From positions 1 through 8,492 of the forward strand of contig JBDSZL010000089.1 of NCBI GenBank assembly GCA_039925145.1: a stretch of 8,492 nucleotides of DNA, given 5' to 3'. The notes below the pieces were generated by a model, which was not told the origin of the DNA, did not search any database, and was given only the letters and a program-made list of their open reading frames with translations. The translations under genes and the position numbers were made by a program. Below are positions 1-5,185 of this stretch, piece by piece. Each line of letters starts with the position of its first letter. The first letter of the stretch is position 1. This DNA is from JBDSZL01 sp039925145 (GTDB lineage: Bacteria > Acidobacteriota > Vicinamibacteria > Vicinamibacterales > SCN-69-37).

Positions 1-94
1 GCACTTTCGGGGTGTAGGTCCCCCCGCGCACCATCCCATCAAGGATTTCGTTCGAGCGCGCCGGACACGCGCGCGCCTTGTCTGGCGTCAGGTT
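1..94. repeat. Terminal direct repeat, left copy (94 bp)
   Basis: These 94 bases are identical, in the same orientation, to the last 94 bases of the window. The minus strand is coding here, inside the C-terminus of an esterase-like protein, so this is not a transposon end or att-type site. The simplest reading is the overlap of a circular contig. A true duplication of part of the gene is the alternative. Confidence 0.95.
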
Positions 95-175
95 GTCGTG
101 CTCGGATTCGAGCATCGGGAACGCTTCGACGGGTCCGGAAATCTGATTCAACATCGTCCAGACGCCAGCCGGCGG
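2..175 (-). pseudogene. Acetylxylan esterase-like hydrolase, C-terminal fragment (left piece)
   Basis: Minus-strand codons from 173-175 down to 2-4 read PPAGVWTMLNQISGP, then EAFPMLESEHDN, then a basic tail, and run off the left edge. This resembles the end of alpha/beta-hydrolase acetylxylan esterases / cephalosporin-C deacetylases, where a PP-x-T-V-x-A-x-N segment and a G-P/E-K-E segment precede the catalytic histidine. Here the histidine would be the H of SEHDN, at bases 98-100. These enzymes are about 300 residues or more and are often exported to deacetylate xylan. Only about 60 residues remain, and the nucleophile-elbow serine is missing. Upstream of about 176 the frame becomes the antisense of the receiver-domain gene and meets a stop at 215-217, so the 5' part was lost at a join. 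If the window is circular, the stop is supplied by the piece ending at 8388. The family call rests on motif recall. Confidence 0.5.
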
Positions 176-177
176 CG

Positions 178-558
178 ATGTCTGAAATGGATGGGCTCGA
201 AGCCGCACGCCAGATCAATATGCAGGCGCTCGGTCGCGCCCGACCGTACATCATCGCCATGACGGCCAATGCGATGCAGGGCGATCGGGAGGCATGTTTC
301 GCTGCCGGCATGGACGACTACCTGAGCAAGCCTGTTCAGTTGTCGGCGTTGCGGGCAGCGCTAGAGCGCGCGGCCACCGGGGTGCGGCGCATGGCGGCCG
401 CCGGCGAGGTTGCGGCAGAGCCCGCCACCGATCGCCCCGTCGCCCCCGCTGGGCTGCCCCCTTCCCCGGCCGGTGTCCCGGCCTGCGCGTTGACCCGCGC
501 CGGACCGTCCGGCGGGCGCCCGATCGCAAGCTGCGGCGCAGGCCAATCCGTGGCATGA
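178..558 (+). pseudogene. Response-regulator receiver domain, 5'-truncated (probably end of a hybrid histidine kinase)
   Basis: The protein begins abruptly inside a receiver (REC) domain at MSEMDGLEAARQI. This is followed by PYIIAMTANAMQGDRE, with the conserved switch threonine in MTAN, and AAGMDDYLSKPV, with the conserved lysine in SKP. In receiver domains the phospho-accepting aspartate lies about three residues before the first methionine here, and the acidic pocket is further upstream. Both are absent. The bases just before 178 are antisense esterase instead. The remnant therefore cannot act as a normal phosphoreceiver. This exact motif style is usual in receiver domains at the C-terminus of hybrid sensor kinases. 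The last 60 or so residues are a proline/alanine-rich tail without a recognisable HPt domain. ATG 178 is probably an internal methionine, not a real start, and there is no ribosome-binding site before it. Confidence 0.8.
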
Positions 559-757
559 AAGGCCCACGGCCCGGACGCACGTACGTCAGCGGGTGCCTCT
601 AACCACCCTTGGGGTGTGAGGACATCCGCCCGACCGCGCGGCGATGATCAGCATGTTGCCCCGACCAACGGCGCGAGGAGGGGATGCGGCAAAATTTGTG
701 CTGGCATGAGGCGGAGGATCGAGGATCGTTGCCGTTCGCACCGGATCGGCCGTGAAC
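559..757. other. Gene-free spacer
   Basis: About 200 bases between the stop of the receiver fragment and the stop of the CotH-family gene, so the two reading frames converge here. I see no coding frame, no strong terminator and no promoter. It holds a weak hairpin CACCC-TTG-GGGTG at 604-616 without a T-run, and a tandem 7-base direct repeat GAGGATC at 714-727. Confidence 0.5.
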
Positions 758-2152
758 CTACGGCACTCTGAGCGCGCGGAGCTGACTCAGGACCGATTCC
801 TGCCGGAGTGGCACGAACGTCTTGATCGGGACCACGACCCCACCATAGAACGGCCGTTCGAACGACTCACCGGCGATCGCCTTCTTGAAGAGCGGCAGCC
901 GCGGGAGTTTTGTGTCCTCTGCTACGACCGGCCCGAGCACAGCGGCGAGCGCGTCGACCTGGGGCGTCAGCCGCGCTGGGAGTGTCGTGGTCTTCGTCAG
1001 CGCAGACAGGCGTGCCAGATACTTGTCCCGGAAGGCCGGCACAGTCATCGTGCGCTCGAGAAAGCGGTTCGCACCCGTCCACGGCCGCAAAATGTCCATC
1101 CGCTGGAACACCGTCGGCGCACGAAAGGGGTACTGGCCGAACGAGTGATCCTGATCCCAGGGCACGAACGTAAACTGTCGGGTCGTGGGATGCAGGTGCA
1201 GATAGAAATTCTGCCCTTGCTTCAGCAAGCTATCGGGGTTCGCGAGCCAGACGAGGACGGCGAGGTACTGCGCGAAGGCGTCGACATCCAAAAATTGCGG
1301 CAGCCGTTCGGCGAACGTCCGGTCGTCAGCGCGAGTGACGACCCGGCAGAAGTCGATGAGCCGGGCCTTGTCGCTATCTGTCAGCGTCGTTTTCGGGTCG
1401 TACCGCTGGTTGTACCGCGCCCAGTCATCGCCGAGATAGCTGAACAGCGCCATCGTCACCGGCTTGAAGAGGGCCCCGCCATCCGCTTTGAACCGATTCT
1501 CGGCAAAGGCCCTGTCCACATCCTCGACGATTGAGTAGAGCCCATACGGGGCACGGTTCTGAACGCCTGGCACCGTGATGAACACCCGTGCGTAGGCCGT
1601 GCGCGGAGCCGGCACTCCTGCGTCGCGATAGAGCCGATACGCGAGCGGCTCGTTCATCGAGCTCACATCGGTGATGTTGCTGTGCAAATTGAACCCGGTG
1701 ACCCCCGCGAGCTTCTGTCCTTTGAGGAACTTGTCGAGGTCGACCTTGAACGAGACCTTGCCGGATTGCTGAGCGATTCCGTACGTGCCGTTGCCTTTGT
1801 GCCGTACCCCGACGTCGGCGAACCGGCGATTCTCGAACTCTAGGGTTGCATGCGAGTACTCGAAGTCGAGTCCCTGCTGCGCGGAGATCCCGTTGCGCTT
1901 GCCTTCGGGTCCCATAAACCCGTCGCTCTCTCGAGACATCGAGCGCAAGCGCGCCCAGGTGGTCGGCGGCGCCGGGCGCAGAGCGGCCCACGCTTCACGC
2001 GTGAACGTCAGATGAATGTTCCAGACCCTGCCCGTCTGAAGCAGTTCATCGGCAGTCGTCGGGAACTGCGCGGACAGGGCACCCTGCCCTGCGGGTCTCG
2101 CCAGCAAGCACAGCACCAGACAGAACGTGATGGGTACAAGTCGTCGACGCAA
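758..2152 (-). CDS. Secreted CotH-family (protein kinase-like) protein
   Basis: The 464-residue protein belongs to the CotH family, named after the Bacillus spore-coat protein and containing atypical secreted kinases. Residues 1-29 are a signal peptide: RRRL, then a hydrophobic run, ending near ALSAQ. The CotH body follows: a KGNGTYG element near 119-125; KVSFKVDLDKF near 132-142; the GFNLHSN...NEPLAYRLYRDAG block at 153-179; YGLYSIVEDVD at 203-213; WLANPDSLLKQGQNFYL at 302-318; and PWDQDHSFG at 331-339. D307 and the WDxD residues D333/D335 sit where active CotH kinases keep catalytic and metal-binding residues, so activity is plausible. The start was set at TTG 2150-2152 because GGAGG lies four bases upstream and the signal peptide begins directly after; the frame is open to 2299 but has no comparable start. 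It converges with the receiver fragment and its upstream region is gene debris. Its substrate is unknown. It sits alone, so context gives no role. Confidence 0.88.
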   Translation of the reverse strand: MRRRLVPITFCLVLCLLARPAGQGALSAQFPTTADELLQTGRVWNIHLTFTREAWAALRPAPPTTWARLRSMSRESDGFMGPEGKRNGISAQQGLDFEYSHATLEFENRRFADVGVRHKGNGTYGIAQQSGKVSFKVDLDKFLKGQKLAGVTGFNLHSNITDVSSMNEPLAYRLYRDAGVPAPRTAYARVFITVPGVQNRAPYGLYSIVEDVDRAFAENRFKADGGALFKPVTMALFSYLGDDWARYNQRYDPKTTLTDSDKARLIDFCRVVTRADDRTFAERLPQFLDVDAFAQYLAVLVWLANPDSLLKQGQNFYLHLHPTTRQFTFVPWDQDHSFGQYPFRAPTVFQRMDILRPWTGANRFLERTMTVPAFRDKYLARLSALTKTTTLPARLTPQVDALAAVLGPVVAEDTKLPRLPLFKKAIAGESFERPFYGGVVVPIKTFVPLRQESVLSQLRALRVP

Positions 2153-2156
2153 CGAA

Positions 2157-2161
2157 CCTCC
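2157..2161 (-). promoter_or_regulatory. Ribosome-binding site deciding the TTG start of the CotH-family gene
   Basis: The minus strand reads GGAGG TTCG TTG CGT CGA CGA. A perfect Shine-Dalgarno core lies four bases before an in-frame TTG that opens a typical signal peptide. The spacing is a little short, but the match is the best in the region. Confidence 0.65.
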
Positions 2162-2289
2162 GCAAGCCGGCTGATTATCGGCGCAGAGTATCAGACGTGA
2201 TGCGCCCCCCACCCGTTCGCTGTTCAGACGCTCAGCCCTGCTTGAGGACGTCGCCGTTCGCATTCGTAAACGTGGCGGCCGTGCAGGAC

Positions 2290-2390
2290 CAGGTCCCACC
2301 GAACCGATTCAGTGCCGTTCGTGTGGCGGACTGTCGCATCGCGCTACCGACCGCCTCGCTCGACGCCGGGGACTACCTGCTCACCATCAC
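2290..2390 (+). pseudogene. Possible C-terminal gene remnant (SLDAGDYLLTI motif)
   Basis: The plus strand is open from 2197 to 2499, but only the middle looks like protein: PPNRFSAVRVADCRIALP followed by TASLDAGDYLLTITW. The form 'x-L-x-x-G-x-Y-x-L-x-I' is common at the end of beta-sandwich modules in large secreted acidobacterial proteins. The sequence before and after does not look coding, and from 2376 on it is antisense to a sigma-factor-like remnant. I take it as debris of an older gene. No family can be named. Confidence 0.25.
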
Positions 2391-2477
2391 GTGGAACTTC
2401 ATGCCTTCGATGACGTCACGTTGCCGCGCCGGTAGGGACGCCAACGCAGCGTGGATGGCTTTCACGTCGACGGCCGG
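2373..2477 (-). pseudogene. Sigma-70 (ECF-type) region 4 remnant
   Basis: Between two in-frame stops the minus strand reads about 34 codons, including IHAALASLPARQRDVIEGMKF. In ECF sigma factors, region 4 starts with 'ALxxLPxRQRxVIxxxxFxGxSxxEIA', the DNA-binding part that contacts the -35 element. The match covers the first helix and then stops before the recognition helix (VMVSR, stop). No upstream region 2 is present. It is therefore a fragment cut from a sigma-factor gene, with no expected function. The family call comes from motif recall on a short piece. Confidence 0.5.
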
Positions 2478-2596
2478 TTACAACGGGTTGGCGCGTTGAC
2501 GGGCGACGCGGCGGACACCCGCGCATTCTATGTTCTTCGGGCAGCGCCGCTCAGAGGCGGCTGTAACCTCGGACGGCGGCCGATCGTAGAAGCCTC

Positions 2597-3346
2597 ATGA
2601 CGCCCAGATTGATCGCTGTTGCTTTCCTGGCAGCCGGTGCCATGTCTCTCGGCTGTTCGAGTACCGGCGCTCCAACCGCGCCAAGTGGACCGTCTCCGGC
2701 TACCGAGGCAATGCCAATGCCGCAGCCGGATCAGACACCTCAAACGACAGGACCTGTTGCGCCTGCAACCGCGCGCTACACCGTGGTGTTCGACTCGACC
2801 TGGAGCGCGGGTTCACACCCGGTCGACTTTCCGGCCAGTGCGCACTACTCCGGCTTGATCGGCGGCACCCACGCGTCTGCTGTGGACTTCTGGCGGGAGG
2901 GCGGCCTGGCTACTGAGGGCATCCGGAGAATGGCCGAGCGCGGCTCGAAGCAGCCGTTGGACGATGAAGTGAATCGGGCGATCGGTGCCGGAACGGCGCA
3001 GTACCTGTTGTCGGGACCGGCCCTTGGCACGTCGCCCGCGCGCACGAGTATGGGTTTCGAGACTTCGCAGGCCTTTCCGCTCGTGACGCTCGTCACCATG
3101 GTGGCACCGAGCCCGGATTGGTTTGTGGGCGTGTCAGGCCTGCCGCTCTTTCAGAACGGCCTGTGGGTGGAGGAAGTTCGGGTGGCGGTCTATGGCTTCG
3201 ACGCCGGCACCGACAGCGGCGCGACATACAGCGCGCCGGATCTTGAGACGACGCCTCGAAAGCCGATCGCGAGATTGACTTATCCGCTCGAGAGCGGTGG
3301 TGTGGTGGCACCTCTCGGGACGTTCACCTTCACGCGCGTGCCATAG
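2597..3346 (+). CDS. Spondin-domain lipoprotein
   Basis: The 249-residue protein starts with a lipoprotein-type signal peptide; the candidate lipid-carrying cysteine is C20 in MSLGCSS, and the -3 residue is serine, which is not ideal. A proline-rich linker spans about 21-58. From 59 to the end it matches the Spondin_N fold: ARYTVVFDSTWSAGSHP; SAHYSGLIGGTH (81-92); the TLVTMVAPSPDWFVGVSGL block at 164-182; and DAGTDSGATYSAPD at 202-215. The last carries the acidic residues that bind metal in F-spondin. In animals the domain is found in extracellular adhesion proteins. Bacterial copies are surface or periplasmic proteins of unknown role. The likely place is the outer membrane or periplasm. Before the ATG there is only a weak AGAAG site with four bases spacing. 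Neighbours are gene debris upstream and an SRPBCC gene 60 bases downstream on the same strand, so co-transcription is possible. Confidence 0.85.
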   Translation: MTPRLIAVAFLAAGAMSLGCSSTGAPTAPSGPSPATEAMPMPQPDQTPQTTGPVAPATARYTVVFDSTWSAGSHPVDFPASAHYSGLIGGTHASAVDFWREGGLATEGIRRMAERGSKQPLDDEVNRAIGAGTAQYLLSGPALGTSPARTSMGFETSQAFPLVTLVTMVAPSPDWFVGVSGLPLFQNGLWVEEVRVAVYGFDAGTDSGATYSAPDLETTPRKPIARLTYPLESGGVVAPLGTFTFTRVP

Positions 3347-3406
3347 GGCTGGGGTGACTCGCGAGCCGCTTGCTCGAGAGTGACCTGTCTGCGTAAACTC
3401 CCGCCC

Positions 3407-3928
3407 ATGTGGATCGCACTCGCCGTCGCCGCGTGCTTCGCGGTGTTCCTGCTGTTCGTATCCCGGAAATCCAGCAGCTTCCGTTGGGAACGCCACACAA
3501 CGATTGCCGCACCCCCGGCGAAGATCTTTCCGTTGATCAACCACTTCCATGCGTGGCGTGAATGGTCGCCGTGGGAAGGGCTCGATCCCAACCTGGTGCG
3601 CACGTATTCCGGCCCGGACCACGGTGTCGGCGCTGTCTATGCCTGGGAGGGCAACAAGAAAGTCGGGAAGGGTCGCATGGAGATCACTGACAGCGCAGAG
3701 CCGACGCGTGTCCGCATCAACCTCGACTTCATTGCGCCATTCGAGGCGCACAACGTGGCCGAGTTCACGCTCTCTCCTGAAGGCGCCGGCACGCGGGTGA
3801 ATTGGGTGATGACCGGCCCCACGCCCTTCATGAACAAGCTCATCGGCATCTTCATGAACTTCGAAGCCATGGTGATGAAGGACTTCGAAAAGGGCCTGGC
3901 ACAGCTCAAGGCCGCCGCCGAGCGCTAG
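3407..3928 (+). CDS. Membrane-anchored SRPBCC (START/polyketide-cyclase-like) protein
   Basis: The 173-residue protein has one N-terminal membrane segment (about residues 2-22, WIALAVAACFAVFLLFV) followed by a complete SRPBCC domain. Recognisable blocks are TTIAAPPAKIF (near 34-44), the tryptophan-rich HAWREWSPWEGLDP (near 49-62), VGAVYAWEGNKKVGKGRM (near 74-91), the EFTLSPEGAGTRVNWVMTG block, and the C-terminal amphipathic helix MVMKDFEKGLAQLK. SRPBCC proteins bind hydrophobic ligands in a deep cavity. The physiological ligand of this common environmental subgroup is not known. ATG 3407 was chosen because the membrane segment starts immediately. A GTG at 3380 in the same frame would add nine residues, and neither start has a clear ribosome-binding site. 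It follows the spondin-domain gene with a 60-base gap, but a functional link is only conjecture. Confidence 0.85.
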   Translation: MWIALAVAACFAVFLLFVSRKSSSFRWERHTTIAAPPAKIFPLINHFHAWREWSPWEGLDPNLVRTYSGPDHGVGAVYAWEGNKKVGKGRMEITDSAEPTRVRINLDFIAPFEAHNVAEFTLSPEGAGTRVNWVMTGPTPFMNKLIGIFMNFEAMVMKDFEKGLAQLKAAAER

Positions 3929-3969
3929 GAGAGCGCCTCTCGCCGGAACTCGATCTCGTGCTCGCGGGC

Positions 3970-4138
3970 GATGTGGCCCGTCGGCGCACGTTCGCGATCA
4001 TTTCCCATCCCGACGCGGCAAGACGACCCTCACGGAAAAGATCCTGCTCGATGCTGGCGCCATCGAGCTGCCCGGCGCCGTCCTGGGCGGCAAGCAGCAC
4101 CGGGCGGCTGTGTCCGTTGGATGGAGATGGAGACGAAC
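3970..4138 (+). pseudogene. prfC: Frameshifted N-terminal remnant of peptide chain release factor 3
   Basis: Three frames together spell the start of release factor 3, the GTPase that recycles RF1/RF2 from ribosomes. Frame one (3970-4017) reads DVARRRTFAIISHPDA. A one-base loss inside the P-loop glycine codon at 4018-4019 shifts to KTTLTEKILLDAGAIELPGA (4020-4079) and onward. Another one-base loss near 4113-4117 leads to WMEMET (4118-4135). Intact RF3 reads HPDAGKTTLTEK..., a long AGAVKxR segment, then SDWMEMEKQRG. Homology stops just where the G2 switch should begin. Intact RF3 is about 520-530 residues, so only some 60 codons survive, with two frameshifts and without the switch regions. It cannot encode a working GTPase. 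After 4138 nothing matches. The recognition is strong because the P-loop context is distinctive. Confidence 0.8.
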
Positions 4139-4229
4139 TTGCCGCTGGCGCGCTGCTGTCTCCATATTCTGAACAGGAGTAAACGCGCTGAAAAGGAGTG
4201 GCGGCGAGTCGCCGTCCAGTGAGACGACC

Positions 4230-4571
4230 ATGACCATTTGTGCCGGATGCGGAGCCAGTTCGTCCAGCCTCAGTCGATGCCCGGCCTGCAGCCATCCGTT
4301 CCGGCAAGTTTTCGGCGGCGCACCGCTCAGGCTGGGTGGACGGGAAGCATTTGCCCCTCGGGTCGCAGCTTCGAGACCCCCTGAGACGCCAATCCGCGCG
4401 CCCGGCAGCTATAATGTGTTTGGGCCGAATAGCAATTCGTATGCATTCAGCGCCGCAGAGGCCCTCGGGATACCTCGGCCGGTGGCGCAGATGACCGCCC
4501 CAGGGGCCACCGTCCAGCTTCCTTTCACGAAACCAGAAAATCCGATTCCATTTACTCCATGGCGCAAATGA
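4230..4571 (+). CDS. Small zinc-ribbon protein with an NSNSY motif
   Basis: The 113-residue protein has two CxxC knuckles at its N-terminus (C4-x2-C7 and C17-x2-C20), a zinc ribbon typical of small bacterial proteins. A linker rich in alanine, arginine and proline follows. A second block at about 57-85 reads APGSYNVFGPNSNSYAFSAA and continues EALGIPRP. The 'PNSNS[YF]' pattern recalls segments seen in some secreted toxin or peptidase-like domains, but I cannot name a family. No signal peptide or membrane segment is visible, so it should be cytoplasmic unless exported by a specialised route. The ATG has no strong ribosome-binding site; a small inverted repeat CGGCGA-G-TCGCCG at 4202-4214 lies just upstream. 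The stop codon overlaps the next start as ATGA (4568-4571), which suggests translational coupling with the lipoprotein gene. It could also be a fusion of fragments. Confidence 0.55.
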   Translation: MTICAGCGASSSSLSRCPACSHPFRQVFGGAPLRLGGREAFAPRVAASRPPETPIRAPGSYNVFGPNSNSYAFSAAEALGIPRPVAQMTAPGATVQLPFTKPENPIPFTPWRK

Positions 4572-4885
4572 GGTTGCTATTCACGGCGATGGTTATGGTT
4601 GCGCTGGTCGGCTGCACCGGCCCGATCTCCGAGAGGGAAATTGAGCAGCTGATTCAACGAGATCTCAGGCCAGGTGATCCTGAGGCAAAGATCGTCGAGT
4701 TTTTGAAAAAGAATGAGTTTCCGTATGAGTACGATGAGGTTACGAATAGATATCAGGCTTCCGTCCCGAAATCTGAATTTAGAACTCTTATAAGTAAGAG
4801 GAACGGTATTCGGTTCGAAATATATCTTGACGATCGTCGGTCCTTCAAGGAAGCGAAAGTGCGCCTGACGTACACCGCATGGTAG
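4568..4885 (+). CDS. Small hypothetical lipoprotein, AT-richer than its surroundings
   Basis: The 105-residue protein opens with a lipoprotein signal, MRLLFTAMVMVALVGC, with lipobox LVGC. The mature part of about 90 residues is charged and mixed alpha/beta in look: ISEREIEQLIQRDL, AKIVEFLKKNEFPYEYDE, RYQASVPKSEFRT, then RFEIYLDDRRSFKEAKVRL. I recognise no named family. ATG 4568 overlaps the preceding stop (ATGA) and begins directly with the signal peptide. ATG 4559 in the same frame would add MAQ. From about 4640 to 4860 the DNA is visibly poorer in G and C (runs such as gagtttttgaaaaagaat) and uses codons like AGA, ATA and TTT that the neighbours avoid. This points to recent acquisition. With its coupled partner it forms a two-gene unit of unknown function at the periplasmic face of a membrane. 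Confidence 0.65.
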   Translation: MRLLFTAMVMVALVGCTGPISEREIEQLIQRDLRPGDPEAKIVEFLKKNEFPYEYDEVTNRYQASVPKSEFRTLISKRNGIRFEIYLDDRRSFKEAKVRLTYTAW

Positions 4886-5174
4886 GGGCCACCAGCCAGG
4901 AATAGCTGCTCGTGCTATCGATCCGTGAATAGTACGTCACGACTCCCGGCGCTTCCAGCATTCCCGGCCCGCAAGGACGGGCCTGTTTCGTGAGATTGCC
5001 GCGTCCAATGCCGTCAGGCTCAGGGGCCTGTACCGTTCTGTTCCGATATTTGGATGCCCAGCCAGTTTGTGGATCGAGCGCGACAATCGTATACGCGTAG
5101 AAGATCGAGACCGTCCGCTCGCCCTGTGCGATTGAGACCTTGATCGCAGCCCCAAGCGAAGACGTTCGTGCCCC
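4845..5174 (-). pseudogene. Unrecognised minus-strand coding remnant
   Basis: On the minus strand one frame stays open from 5327 to a stop at 4845-4847. Between about 5174 and 4886 it has protein-like composition: GAAIKVSIAQGERTVSIFYA, then LDPQTGWASKYRNRTV, then ARPCGPGMLEAPGVVTYYSR. Codon use is mixed and reasonable. The first part of the frame is antisense to the hydrolase gene and the last 40 bases are antisense to the lipoprotein, so only the middle can be an original gene. I find no start codon with a ribosome-binding site at the right place. It may be a 5'-truncated gene end or a chance open frame. No function is offered. If it is not coding, the 300 bases from 4886 to 5185 hold nothing else that I can see. 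Confidence 0.3.
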
Positions 5175-5185
5175 ATAATGCTCGC

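Noticed and set aside
604..616. CACCC-TTG-GGGTG hairpin after the receiver fragment
   Set aside because: Only five base pairs and no following T-run, so it is too weak to call a terminator.
714..727. Tandem GAGGATC repeat
   Set aside because: Two copies of seven bases only; may be chance, and nothing around it suggests iterons or an origin.
752..1534. Long plus-strand open frame of 260 codons
   Set aside because: It is the antisense of the CotH-family gene, which has clear family motifs, a signal peptide and a ribosome-binding site. The plus translation is rich in R, E and H without domain character, a usual shadow of GC-rich coding DNA.
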